A DNA stretch of 64,000 bases from Procambarus clarkii (Eukaryota; Arthropoda; Malacostraca; Decapoda; Cambaridae), in assembly GCF_040958095.1 (NCBI RefSeq), contig NC_091230.1, positions 14,341,538 through 14,405,537 of the forward strand, read 5' to 3'. The translations under genes and the position numbers were made by a program. Under the pieces are notes generated by a model. It was not told where the DNA came from. It was given only the letters and a program-made list of their open reading frames with translations, and searched no databases. Shown here in pieces: positions 20,901 through 32,457 of this stretch; the stretch's first letter is position 1, and each line of letters starts with the position of its first letter.

Positions 20901-23900
20901 CCACCCTCCATCACTACACCACCATCACTCTCCATCACTACACCACCACCACCCTCCATCACTACACCACCACCACTCTCCATCACTACACCACCACTCT
21001 CCATCACTACACCACCACCACTCTCCATCACTACACCACCACCCACCATCACCACACCACCACCACCCTCCATCACTACACCACCACCACCCTCCATCAC
21101 TACACCACCACCCACCATCACCACACCACCACCACCCTCCATCACTACACCACCACTCTCCATCACTACACCACCACCACTCTCCATCACTACACCACCA
21201 CCCACCATCACCACACCACCACCACCCTCCATCACTACACCACCACTCTCCATCACTACACCACCACCCACCATCACCACACCACCACCACCCTCCATCA
21301 CTACACCACCACTCTCCATCACTACACCACCACCACTCTCCATCACTACACCACCACCCACCATCACCACACCACCACCACCCTCCATCACTACACCACC
21401 ACCACCCTCAATCACTACACCACCACCCACCATCACCACACCACCACCACCCTCCATCACTACACCACCACCACCCTCCATCACCATACCACCACCACCC
21501 TCCATCACTTCACCACCACCACTCTCCCTCACTACACCACCACCACCCTCCATCACTACACCACCATCACCCTCCATCACTACACCACCACCCACCATCA
21601 CCACACCACCACCACCCTCCATCACTACACCACCACCACTCTCCATCACTACACCACCACCACTCTCCATCACTACACCACCACCACCCTCCATCACCAC
21701 ACCACCACCACTCTCCATCACTACACCACCACCACTCTCCATCACTACACCACCACCACTCTCCATCACTACACCACCACCACCCTCCATCACTACACCA
21801 CCACCCTCCATCACTACACCACCACCAACCATCACCACACCACCACCACCCTCCATCACTACACCACCACCACTCTCCATCACTACACCACCACCCACCA
21901 TCACTACACCACCACCACCCACCATCACTACACCACCACCACCCTCCATCACTACACCACCACCACCCTCCATCACTACACCACCACCACCCTCCATCAC
22001 TACACCACCACCACCCTCCATCACTACACCACCACCACTCTCCATCACTACACCACCACCACTCTCCATCACCACACCACCACCACTCTGCATCACTACA
22101 CCACCACCACCCTCCATCACTACACCACCACCACCACCTACCATCACTACACCACCACCACTCTCCATCACTACACCACCACTCTCCATCACTACACCAC
22201 CACTCTCCATCACTACACCACCACTCTCCATCACCACACCACCACCACCCTCCATCACTACACCACCACCACTCTCCATCACTACACCACCACCACCCTC
22301 CATCACTACACCACCACCACTCTCCATCACTACACCACCACTCTCCATCACTACACCACCACTCTCCATCACTACACCACCACCCACCATCACCACCACC
22401 ACCCTCCATCACTACACCACCACCCACCATCACCACACCACCACCACCCTCCATCACTACACCACCACTCTCCATCACTACACCACCACCACTCTCCATC
22501 ACTACACCACCACCCACCATTACCACACCACCACCACCCTCCATCACTACACCACCACTCTCCATCACTACACCACCACCCACCATCACCACACCACCAC
22601 CACCCTCCATCACTACACCACCACTCTCCATCACTACACCACCACCACTCTCCATCACTACACCGCCACCCACCATCACCACACCACCACCACCCTCCAT
22701 CACTACACCACCACCACCCTCCATCACTACACCACCACCACCCACCATCACCACACCACCACCACCCTCCATCACTACACCACCACCACTCTCCATCACT
22801 ACACCACCACCACTCTCCATCACTACACCACCACCACTCTCCATCACTACACCACCACCACCCTCCATCACTACACCACCACCACCCTCCATCACTACAC
22901 CACCACCACTCTCCATCACTACACCACCCACCATCACTACACCACCACCACCCACCATCACTACACCACCACCACCCTCCATCACTACACCACCACCACC
23001 CTCCATCACTACACCACCACCACCCTCCATCACTACACCACCACCACCCTCCATCACTACACCACCACCACCCTCCATCACTACACCACCACCACCCTCC
23101 ATCACTACACCACCACCACTCTCCATCACCACACCACCACCACTCTCCATCACTACACCACCACCACCCTCCTTCACTACACCACCACCACCCACCATCA
23201 CTACACCACCACCACTCTCCATCACTACACCACCACCACTCTCCATCACTACACCACCACTCTCCATCACTACACCACCACTCTCCATCACCACACCACC
23301 ACCACCCTCCATCACTACACCACCACCACTCTCCATCACTACACCACCACCACCCTCCATCAATACACCACCACCACTCTCCATCACTACACCACCACTC
23401 TCCATCACTACACCACCACTCTCCATCACTACACCACCACCACCCTCCATCACTACACCACCACCACCCACCATCACTACACCACCACCACTCTCCATCA
23501 CTACACCACCACCAGTCTCCATCACTACACCACCACTCTCCAACACTACACCACCACTCTCCATCACCACACCACCACCACCCTCCATCACTACACCACC
23601 ACCACTCTCGATCACTACACCACCACCACCCTCCATCACTACACCACCACCACTCTCCATCACCACACCACCACCACCCTCCATCACTACACCACCACCA
23701 CTCTCCATCACTACACCATCACCACCCTCCATCACTACACCACCACCACTCTCCATCACTACACCACCACCACTCTCCATCACTACACCACCACCACTCT
23801 CCATCACTACACCACCACTCTCCATCACTACACCACCACTCTCCATCACTACACCACCACTCTCCATCACTACACCACCACTCTCCATCACTACACCACC

Positions 23901-23948
23901 ACTCTCCATCACTACACCACCACTCTCCATCACTACACTACCATCCTA
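17976..23948. repeat. 6 kb satellite, 21-24 bp unit with ~1.0-1.25 kb higher-order repeats
   Basis: Units such as 'ctccatcactacaccaccac' (18-24 bp, changing in steps of 3) repeated about 260 times. Marker variants recur at long period: 'ccatacc' at 18021, 19041, 20233 and 21484 (spacing 1020, 1192, 1251), and 'ctctgcatc' near 18321, 19501, 20741 and 22084. The blocks between markers are near copies, so the array grew by kilobase-scale duplication as well as unit expansion. Because units are multiples of 3, both strands stay open for hundreds to about 2000 codons. I do not consider these frames genes. Confidence 0.97.
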
Positions 23949-24009
23949 CAGGTAATTTCACAGAAATCATAAAAATGACACAAACGTATTCGCAACATTC
24001 CCATAAAGA

Positions 24010-24115
24010 GACAGAAGCTATATCAGATTTCGGACCAGTTTAATGCCAAGAATTCCATAAAATGTTCGAGAAAGTAATCAGGTTCGGAATTTTGGAGCAC
24101 CTGGAGAGGTAAGTA
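24010..24115 (+). pseudogene. RT fragment scrap
   Basis: The + strand reads 'FHKMFEKVIRFGILEHLER', matching the non-LTR RT block (xxFDKVIRSGILEHLExx). It is only about 30 residues. Confidence 0.5.
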
Positions 24116-24174
24116 ACATAACACGAGAAATTACTAAGCGATTGCGACTACTTACGCACTTGGAAGGGATATGG

Positions 24175-24295
24175 GGATAAGGATTCAGGATAGGACGCAG
24201 GAAAGGAATGGTGTCTTATCACTTGGACGGTCGGGGAGTGAACGTGGACCTGTAAGAAACGAGACCGTCGCTCTACCATCCAGTTTCTGAGGGAC
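24175..24295 (-). mobile_element. tRNA-derived SINE, antisense fragment
   Basis: The minus strand reads 'tggatggtagagcgacggtc', then 'tcgtttcttacaggtccacg', and later 'accattcctttcctgcgtcc', the same SINE as 31020-31215 with a decayed B box. Confidence 0.6.
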
Positions 24296-24302
24296 AAAAC
24301 CT

Positions 24303-24365
24303 TTGTAACGGAAAGACAGCCTTGATTTAGAAGAGGAAAGTCATGCCCGACAAACGTCGGGCATG

Positions 24366-24366
<1 letters not shown>
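24303..24366 (+). pseudogene. RT motif scrap with hairpin
   Basis: Reads 'VTERQP*FRRGKSCPTNV', the RT box 2 motif (QHGFRRGKSCLTNLL). It ends in the inverted repeat catgcccgac-aaac-gtcgggcatg (24342-24365), where Penelope-associated (TA)n begins. Confidence 0.5.

Positions 24367-24368
<2 letters not shown>

Positions 24369-24454
<86 letters not shown>
24369..24454. repeat. (TA)n tract at left Penelope end
   Basis: TA units with two 'att' interruptions. Confidence 0.97.
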
Positions 24455-24455
<1 letters not shown>

Positions 24456-24458
<3 letters not shown>

Positions 24459-26677
24459 AAATATGACCGAAAAAGTAAGATTAATAATTCTAACACGAAT
24501 TTTCTCGATCTTTCTTACGTTTCTTTTCACTGTTGATGGTAATTCAAAAATCAATTCTCCAAAATTCATTTTTATTTCTAGTCTGACGCGACACGAGCGC
24601 GTTTCGTAAAACTTATTACATTTTCAAAGACTTTAGTTTACACACACACACACAACTTTAACTGAATAGAGCTTAAACATCTTCGAGTTCTTATACCTAC
24701 ATTTGGGTGAGGTGACATGTTACAATAGTTTTGGATGAGGTGAAAATAAACTTTTAACACAAGACTGGACACGAAACAATGGGTATTAAAGGCAGGTAAC
24801 TGCAGAAGGCCTATTTTTATTGGCCCATATTTCTTGATGCTTCTATATTGGAGCGGAGTCTTGAAGTGGGTAGAATATAGTTGTGCATTAATTGGCTGTT
24901 GATTGCTGGTGTTGACTTCTTGATGTGTAGTGCCTCGCAGACGTCAAGCCGCCTGCTATCGCTGTATCTATCGATGATTTCTGTGTTGTTTGCTAAGATT
25001 TCTCTGGTGATGGTTTGGTTGTGGGAAGAGACTATATGTTCCTTAATGGAGCCCTGTTGCTTATGCATCGTTAAACGCCTGGAAAGAGATGTTGTTGTCT
25101 TGCCTATATACTGAGTTTTTTGAGGCTTACAGTCCCCAAGAGGGCATTTGAAGGCATAGACGACGTTGGTCTCTTTTAAAGCGTTCTGTTTTGTGTCTGG
25201 AGAGTTTCTTATGAGTAGGCTGGCCGTTTTTTTGGTTTTATAGTAAATTGTCAGTTGTATCTTCTGATTTTTGTCTGTAGGGATAACGTTTCTACTAACA
25301 ATATCTTTCAGGACCCTTTCCTCCGTTTTATGGGCTGTGGAAAAGAAGTTCCTGTAAAATAGTCTAATAGGGGGTATAGGTGTTGTGTTAGTTGTCTCTT
25401 CAGAGGTTGCATGGCGTTTCACTTTCCTTCTTATGATGTCTTCCACGAAACCATTGGAGAAGCCGTTGTTGACTAGGACCTGCCTTACCCTACAGAGTTC
25501 TTCGTCGACTTGCTTCCATTCTGAGCTGTGGCTGAGAGCACGGTCGACATAAGCGTTAACAACACTCCTCTTGTACCTGTCTGGGCAGTCACTGTTGGCA
25601 TTCAGGCACATTCCTATGTTTGTTTCCTTAGTGTAGACTGCAGTGTGGAAAACTCCGCTCCTTTCCATGACTGTTTCATCTAGAAAGGGCAGCTTCCCAT
25701 CCTTCTCCATCTCGTAAGTGAAACGCAACACAGAATTCTGCTCAAATGCCTCCTTCAGCTCCTGCAGATGTCTGACATCAGGTACCTGTGTAAAAATGTC
25801 GTCAACATACCTGCAGTATATGGCCGGTTTCAAGTTCATGTCGACTAAGACTTTTTGCTCGATGGTACCCATGTAGAAGTTTGCAAACAGGACACCTAGG
25901 GAAGAACCCATGGCGACCCCATCTACTTGCTTATACATGTGCCCATCCGGGCTAAAAAAGGGTGCCTCTTTAGTACAAGCTTGGAGTAGTTTCCTTAGAA
26001 TGTTTTCTGGTATGTCAAGAGGAGTACAGGCCGGATCACGATACACTCTGTCGGCTATCATCCCGATTGTATCATCCACAGGTACGTTGGTAAACAGTGA
26101 TTCTACGTCCAACGACCAAACCATCACCAGAGAAATCTTAGCAAACAACACAGAAATCATCGATAGATACAGCGATAGCAGGCGGCTTGACGTCTGCGAG
26201 GCACTACACATCAAGAAGTCAACACCAGCAATCAACAGCCAATTAATGCACAACTATATTCTACCCACTTCAAGACTCCGCTCCAATATAGAAGCATCAA
26301 GAAATATGGGCCAATAAAAATAGGCCTTCTGCAGTTACCTACCTTTAATACCCATTGTTTCGTGTCCAGTCTTGTGTTAAAAGTTTATTTTCACCTCATC
26401 CAAAACTATTGTAACATGTCACCTCACCCAAATGTAGGTACAAGAACTCGAACATGTTTAAGCTCTATTCAGTTAAAGTTGTGTGTGTGTGTGTAAACTA
26501 AAGTCTTTGAAAATGTAATAAGTTTTACGAAACGCGCTCAAGTGTCGCGTCAGACTAGAAATAAAAATGAATTTTGGAGAATTGATTTTTGAATTACCAT
26601 CAACAGTGAAAAGAAACGAAAGAAAGATCGAGAAAATTCGTGTTAGAATTATTAATCTTACTTTTTCGGTCATATTT

Positions 26678-26690
<13 letters not shown>
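24456..26690 (-). mobile_element. Penelope-like element with ~565 bp inverted arms
   Basis: A 5'-truncated Penelope-like retroelement in minus orientation. 24456-25019 (3' end, including the GIY-YIG C-terminus and 3' UTR) is repeated in inverted orientation at 26115-26690. Both arms start next to (TA)n with 'attaaatatgaccg' or its complement. The unique centre (25020-26114) holds RT and most of the nuclease. Small differences between arms (e.g. 'cacacacacacac' versus 'gtgtgtgtgtgtg' lengths, 'cgagttc' versus 'aagaactcg') show limited divergence. Inverted partial copies are known for Penelope-like elements. Confidence 0.85.
24817..26114 (-). CDS. Penelope-like RT + GIY-YIG endonuclease (5'-truncated)
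   Basis: One uninterrupted frame of about 430 codons. In order: RT motif A 'SLDVESLFTNVPVDD' at the truncated start; motif B 'GVAMGSSLGVLFANFYM'; catalytic motif C 'YCRYVDDIF'; motif D/E region 'KLPFLDETV'; a linker; then the GIY-YIG core 'VVYAFKCPLGDC' ... 'QYIGKTTTSLSRRLTMHK' with the catalytic Arg and His. It ends with a DVCEALHI/INSQLMHNY tail. The frame stays open to 26253, but that part is antisense reading of the inverted arm and not a real N-terminus. RT motifs upstream of A are missing, so it cannot act autonomously. The lack of stops suggests recent insertion. Confidence 0.85.

Positions 26691-26768
<78 letters not shown>
26682..26768. repeat. (TA)n tract at right Penelope end
   Basis: About 43 TA units. 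Confidence 0.97.
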
Positions 26769-26770
<2 letters not shown>

Positions 26771-26787
26771 AATGTGACACACTAGTT

Positions 26788-27242
26788 ATGGCGACTCCCC
26801 CGCGTGTGGACATAAGGTGTACAGAATTAACAGCGGCTCACCTTGAGTCTGCAGTCTTTCGAGGTAGAGGTAGAAGCGAGTCTGGGCTTAGGAGGCGAGG
26901 AATGAGAAGAGGAAGGCAAACCCTCCATTTACTGCCAACAAGTAGATACACGCCCAGATATTTAGCGGCGAAGTGCAGGTGGTGACGTCAGCACGATGTT
27001 GTGGGCTCTGTGGGAGGCGTCGTGGTGCTGCTGGTGGTAGTGGTGGTGGTGGTGGTAGTGGTGGTGCTGGTGGTAGTGGTGGTGCTGGTGGTGGTGGTGG
27101 TGGTGGTGCTGGTGGTGGTGCTGCTCACGCCGGTGGCCAATTTAAACGTCGTCCCTATAAAGTAAGGGGTATGTTAGAGATAGCAACCCTTGACTATTTT
27201 TACAATAGACAGCTGGATATATGTGAACTTGGTAAACTATAG
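26788..27242 (+). other. Gly-rich open frame with (GGT)n, uncertain
   Basis: Contains a (GGT/GCT)n repeat at about 27008-27125. An 89-codon frame (26973-27242) encodes a Gly/Ala run flanked by non-repetitive ends ('MQVVTSARCCGLCGRRRG' and 'FKRRPYKVRGMLEIATLDYF'). The GC-rich, CpG-containing context differs from neighbouring AT-rich sequence, so a host 5' exon is conceivable. No homology is recognised, no clear donor was found, and triplet expansion alone could explain the frame. Confidence 0.25.
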
Positions 27243-27244
27243 CT

Positions 27245-28232
27245 GGCTGGTATTTATTAAAATAAAGTAATTATGTTCATTTATACGAAGTAATTACTTA
27301 ACGTTATTTAATTATAACAAAGTACAATATAATTTTGAAGAAACTGGGGTAGTTTTCTGTGTTTAATTTTTATATCCTATTAACAAGTAACATTTGCATT
27401 TTTTTCACTTTTCTTTCTATTTCTCGGTTCAATTCTGCCCTTTATAAATCACATAATCACAGGTAATTTAAGGAAATAGTTCCTGCCCTGGTAACAGTCT
27501 TCAAGTCTAAGAACTGCTCCTCGGTCGTGGTTCCTTCTTCGACGTGGAACAAGACCTTCAACACCACTCCCACTCCCCACACCCCAAGGGGAGAGCAAGT
27601 GGGTCTATATCTTCCAGTAGCAGACCTACTGCTGCTTCCTCTTTCTTCTTGTGCTCTCGTTCCTGAATTGAATCCCTGGTGACCCGACGTGTATCCTAAA
27701 GGGTCCAAGACCAAGGACATCTCATCATCTACCTTCGCATGAGAACTTAATCACTTACTGTGGTCCTTCCGATAGTAATTACATCTCCCACAGGGCAGCT
27801 CTTGTAACCGAACTCCTCCCTCAAAATGAGAGAGTAGAAGGAAAATACACCCTCACATCTCTGTTCTAAAATCTTATTTTCCCCTGAAGGTTGGTTATTT
27901 TCCATATACAACCATAGACTCAAAATGCCCAGCAGTAATCCATCTCTCTGGGACATTAGTTCCATAACCATTCAAATACCCAGTTATGAGTCTCCCTGAT
28001 GACAAGTTGTGTTATCCTGTCCTGTAGGTCCGCTATCCCCCATTGTAAATATCACTCAGTCTATGTATGTACCTTAAGTTGTATTGTCTAATACTTAAAT
28101 ATATATTTCTAAAAAATGTAGGAGTGGCCAGTGATAAGTGAGTACATGAAAAAAAAAAATGTTAATTAAGTTTACTGAATGAGGGATTACTGTAAGACAA
28201 AATGATATCCTTCGTTTGTGAATTATTTCCTG

Positions 28233-28234
<2 letters not shown>
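27245..28234. other. Unassigned sequence
   Basis: AT-rich with an A homopolymer at about 28150. Minus frames at 27457-27720 and 27747-27971 have no recognisable domains. Confidence 0.4.

Positions 28235-28315
<81 letters not shown>
28235..28315. repeat. (GT)n microsatellite
   Basis: About 40 GT units. Confidence 0.98.
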
Positions 28316-28316
<1 letters not shown>

Positions 28317-29224
28317 ACATTAGCAGAGGAGGGAGAGTGCAATGAGTGCGAGACTGGACACTCAAGATACATCTAGAACATGTCCTCCATTCACTATTAA
28401 GCTTGCCAAGGTCATCGTTTTGTAGGTCCCATAGTTCACGTCCACAGAACCTTAGACATCAACTGATAAATAAAATAAATACGTAGTCATAAAAAAGTAA
28501 CTACTTCCGACCAGGTATCAAGATAACCAAAATTTGCTAATGATGACCTACTCACCACTTTCCTACTCTACCCAACTACCCTCAATCTTTTACTTATATT
28601 GCCATATTGGCTTAGTGTTTTCTCCCCTTAAAAACCTTAACGTTCATCCCACCTTTCCTACTTATTCCGGCCAGGAAACAAGGCATTAGGGAGCCTGAAA
28701 GTGAGAAGCACATTAAGAAGTGAGGATTAGAGTCATGTTCACCATTATACGCACGGCAAAGTGTTCCCTCACACTCCCTCACATTCCTCCTCCCCTCGTA
28801 CTTCCCCTCCTCCTTCCCATTCTTCCCCCCACCAAAAAAAAATCCGTTCGTCTCTCTACTTGTGATTTACGTCGAGTCCCGCCTTTGTTTAACCTCCTCG
28901 TATATCACTTTTTTTTAACCCGAAAGGAAAGTGGTTGATACAGATGAACCCATTGAATCCCTTCCCTTGATCATCACCCTTCTTGCCACTGACAGACATG
29001 CCCCGGGGATGACGTGGTGCGCGGGATACTATTTTATTATTATTATTTTCTACCACAGACGTGGCCACACATTTACAGTGCTAATCAGAATATATACATT
29101 TTCTTCTGTCCTCCATGGACAGAGTTAGAGATCTGTTAAACATATAGTTCAGGGATTCATTGATCAACCACAGGAGATTGTAGTGCTTTTAAAATGTTAA
29201 TCTAACCTACATAACACGGAAATC
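28316..29224. other. Unassigned sequence
   Basis: No gene or repeat recognised. Confidence 0.4.
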
Positions 29225-29305
29225 ACAATAGCCTGATGCATCAAACCGGATGTTCGAACCGGACGTAGGTTCGAACCCTCGTTCCGGCCCTTGTGAAGTA
29301 AATGA
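29225..29305 (+). mobile_element. tRNA-like SINE fragment
   Basis: 'gtaggttcgaaccctcgttc' contains a B-box-like GGTTCGAACCC and is followed by 'cggcccttgtgaag', matching a frequent decapod SINE. The A-box region is replaced by a partial duplication ('ggatgttcgaaccgga'). Confidence 0.5.
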
Positions 29306-29573
29306 ACAACAAACCACTATTAAGTTTATATTCTTAGTTCATGGATTGTTAGGAGTGAATATTAATCTGAAACAGTACTTTAAGTATGACATATCTGATA
29401 GGGTGAACGTGGAGATGTGCTATTGCAGAAATTAAGGAAATAGATTACTGGTATTTTGTGTGGTTTGTTAATGGGTTTTAACGCTTGCATCATCTAACCA
29501 AACTCCCACATTCACCACACACCTGGCACTCCCACACCCGCCCCACACACCTGACATTCCAACACCCCTCCTC

Positions 29574-29575
<2 letters not shown>
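29306..29575. other. Unassigned sequence
   Basis: Nothing recognised. Confidence 0.4.

Positions 29576-29634
<59 letters not shown>
29576..29634. repeat. (AC)n microsatellite
   Basis: About 27 AC units, preceded by ~23 bp imperfect 'cacacacctgacattcc'-like repeats from 29505. Confidence 0.95.
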
Positions 29635-29764
29635 GCCTCATAGACCCACCTTAACCCTTCGCCACAGATATATAAAAGAGGATCTTCAGATGCCAGAAAT
29701 GGTGTCAACATCACAAGAGTTATTTCCCCACACAAAAACGTTGGTGGATCCGGACTACGAGAAC

Positions 29765-29965
29765 CAAATGGCGTAGAGGGAAGACTGGGAGGGAGAGGGG
29801 GGAGTTGGGTGGGGGAGAAGGAGGTTTCAGAGATGGAGGGTTAGAAGATTGAAGAGAGGGGGGGGGTACCAGGGTTGGAAAGGGAGAGAGGGTGGAAGGG
29901 AGAGTAAGTGTGAGGTTAAGAGAGAGAGAGAGAGAGGGGGGGGAACAGGAAAGATGGAAGGCGGG
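29765..29965. repeat. G/A-rich low-complexity tract
   Basis: Runs of ggga, gaga and G homopolymer. Confidence 0.75.
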
Positions 29966-30047
29966 AGGAAGGTCGTGAGATTAATGTCTTCAGTGGACCC
30001 TGCGACGCCTGTTGAAGACTGAGTGCAGTAATAAGTCGTCGAGGAAG

Positions 30048-30150
30048 ATACCTCGTGTAGAGGCCTCCAGTGTGGCAAGTGTTCCTTGTGTAGAGGCCTC
30101 CACTGTTGCAAGTGCACCTTGTGTAAAGCCCCCCAGATGCAACAAAAGGT
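30048..30150. repeat. Three imperfect ~33 bp tandem units
   Basis: Units contain 'gtgtagaggcctccag' and 'gcaagtgttcctt', with the third copy diverged. Confidence 0.8.
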
Positions 30151-30379
30151 GGCTGGTATAGAGACCTTCAGTGATGAAAGTATACCACTGTAGCCTTGGT
30201 TCACTAGAGTTGTTGGTCGTGTGTCGTGTACAACATTGTGTGGTCTGGTGTACGATAATGTACATCATGATGTTAAGGTTCCCTGATATATGACAGTTAT
30301 TATTTATTGATGACACACACGCCCACTAACGAGTCGGACATAAGGGAACTCAAAACAGAACCCCTCCCTCCATAAGAAT
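30151..30379. other. Unassigned sequence
   Basis: Nothing recognised. Confidence 0.4.
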
Positions 30380-30639
30380 AAGTAACCACAGTGATCGATT
30401 GTAAAGAGATGTTGTTGTCTTGCCTATATACTGAGTTCTTTGGGGCTTACTGTCCCCAAGTGGGCATTTGAAGACATACACGACGTTGGTCTCCTTTAAG
30501 GCGTTCGCTTTATGTCTAAAGAGTTTTTCCATGAGTAGGTTGGCCGTTTTTTTGGTTTTATAGTAAATCGTCAATTGTATCTTCTGATTTTTGTCTGTAG
30601 GGATAACTTAGGGACAACCTACTCATGAAAAACTCTCCA

Positions 30640-30643
<4 letters not shown>
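30380..30643 (-). pseudogene. Penelope-like GIY-YIG fragment with short inverted arm
   Basis: The minus strand encodes 'NVVYVFKCPLGDSKPQ' ... 'TQYIGKTTTSL', the GIY-YIG core of the same family as 24817-26114, plus the upstream 'MTIYYKTKKTANLL'. After a junction at about 30610, 30614-30643 is an inverted copy of 30513-30542 (30 bp arms), directly followed by (TA)n. So this is a third copy with the arrangement inverted arm then (TA)n. Confidence 0.75.
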
Positions 30644-30712
<69 letters not shown>

Positions 30713-30755
30713 CATATATTATATATATTATATATATTATATATATATATATACT
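30643..30755. repeat. (TA)n tract with interruptions
   Basis: Long TA run, then 'tatattatatatattatata' variants. Confidence 0.97.
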
Positions 30756-31019
30756 TAATATTTATATACTTAAAAGAACTGTTCGTCAAATATCATTATA
30801 ATATGATGAATGCTATTTTGTGGTATTTGTTTTAAAACGCACTGGACATATTACATGCATACCATAATAAAATAAAAATAAAGAATTGGATGAAATGAAT
30901 ATTAATTTTTATTTTTGTTGGAACAGCATATGCTAACTAAATTAATTTACTTCACAAATTAAAAGAAGTAGCCTCTTTACCATTTATAATTCGTTTTAGA
31001 CAGGTTTAAAAAGAAGGGC
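30756..31019. other. Unassigned AT-rich sequence
   Basis: Nothing recognised. Confidence 0.4.
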
Positions 31020-31225
31020 AAAATAACGTCCTTTAAGAGGTGCCACAGGACAGAGGCAATTATGAGGCAAAAGCGCCAAGCCATTATGACTATATAGCAC
31101 TTTGAAGAGATCAGAATTTGGGATGGGACGGGGGGAAGAAATGGTGTCCAACGCTTAATTGAATTGGGATTGAACGCCGCCCTGCATGAAACGAGACCGT
31201 CGCTCTACCGTCCAGCCCAAGTGGT
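31020..31225 (-). mobile_element. tRNA-derived SINE, antisense, longest copy
   Basis: The minus strand starts 'gctggacggtagagcgacgg' (A-box region), then 'tcatgcagggcggcgttcaa' and 'tccc' (B box), a body with 'accatttcttccccccgtcc', and the 3' section 'gtgctatatagtcataatgg' then 'cttggcgcttttgcctcata'. I recognise the order as a widespread decapod tRNA SINE. Fragments at 4534 and 24175 belong to the same family. Confidence 0.7.
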
Positions 31226-31529
31226 TGGGACAGCGATCTTCAGCAGGACGTCACTTTTGGGAACTTAAGAGATATGGCTGCGCTTTGGCAGTGAAGCCAA
31301 AGGTAGTGAAGACCCGGCCAGCGTGGCGAGGAAGGAGGTGGGGAAGAGCGCATCAGTCAGCGCGAGCGAGGTGGTCCTCCCGCCCCGGTGGGTGGCGACA
31401 CGCGGGCACCGGCGCCACCATGGATGCCTCCGCCTCTTTCACCTTGTGGGCGTCGACTCAGCTCAGTTGTCAGGGCCAGTTGTAAGGCAGCGCGGAGGAA
31501 GATGCTGTATGATGAGAGAGATAACTCCT

Positions 31530-31745
31530 CACACTTGAAGGATTCGAACCCAGACAGCCAAGGCTCCATGAACCTCAGCGTATCCAGTACTAGACCAAGC
31601 CGACTACAAAAAAGGTTAGAAGTCGTGAGACTCTTAATCCAACCTCCCGACAGCACTCGATTGTCAATTTTAGTTGGTATAGTACTGGATACGCTGAGGT
31701 TCATGGACGCCTGCCTGTCTGGGTTCGAATCCTTAAAGTGTGAGA
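31530..31745. mobile_element. Inverted pair of tRNA-like fragments
   Basis: 31670-31740 reads 'tactggatacgctgaggttc' ... 'gtctgggttcgaatcctt' with a perfect B box (GGTTCGAATCC). 31530-31602 is its imperfect reverse complement. The pair can form a long hairpin with a ~70 bp loop. It resembles SINE 5' regions, not an intact tRNA. Confidence 0.55.
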
Positions 31746-31790
31746 AGTTTTCGGTTGCATATTGGCTTGGTACCCATTCAAGCTTCTTCG

Positions 31791-32029
31791 TACTGACCGG
31801 CCGGCCAGACCACCGTCAACATACTGACCGGCCGGCCAGTACAACATACTGACCGGCCGGCCAATACACCGTCAACATACTGACCGGCCGGCCAGTACAA
31901 CATACTGACCGGCCGGCCAATACACCGTCAACATACTGACCGGCCGGCCAGTACAACATACTGACCGGCCGGCCAGTACAACATACTGACCGGCCGGCCA
32001 ATACACCGTCAACATACTGACCGACCGGC
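31791..32029. repeat. Minisatellite: 25/31 bp units (GGCCGGCC-containing)
   Basis: Alternating units with 'catactgaccggccggccag' plus 'tacaa', or 'aatacaccgtcaa', giving a ~56 bp composite period. Each unit holds the palindrome GGCCGGCC. Confidence 0.95.
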
Positions 32030-32136
32030 ACTCAAGAGTATTGGCCCAGGGAAAATATAGCCTCACCCCAGTAACAACAGAGTCATAAATATTCCTAAGG
32101 AGCACATACATAACAGCCTGACAGGTACACACAAAT

Positions 32137-32370
32137 TACGCCAAGGTACGCTGCAGGTATGTTACATGTATGCTTCAGGTACGCTGCAGGTATGTTACAT
32201 GTATGCTTCAGGTACTCTGGATACGCTACAAGTATGCTCCCGTTATGATCCAGGTCTACTGCGTGTACCCTACATGAATGCTCCAGCTACGGTTCAGGTA
32301 CGCTACATGTCAACACAGGTACACTTCATGTTTAATGCAGGTACGCTACAGGTACGATCCATTTGCACAT
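32137..32370. repeat. Degenerate 'ggtacgct(g/a)caggtat' repeats
   Basis: Two good ~39 bp copies at 32145-32215, then diverged copies containing 'caggtacgctacatgt'. Confidence 0.65.
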
Positions 32371-32457
32371 TTAGGCTGTACAGACGGAGAGATAATTAAG
32401 GGAGGCACTTCTTCATCCCCGGCGCCCAAGCTCATAAAATATTACCAGAGCGGTTTA

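Noticed and set aside
17963-24043. 2026-codon + frame and long minus frames (Gly/Val/Met/Glu-rich)
   Set aside because: Frames simply follow 18-24 bp repeat units whose length is a multiple of 3 and which contain no stops; no start context, splice pattern or non-repetitive domain.
24817-26253. Full 478-codon frame starting in the right arm as the Penelope protein
   Set aside because: The first 46 codons are antisense reading of the inverted arm; RT homology begins exactly at the arm boundary (26115).
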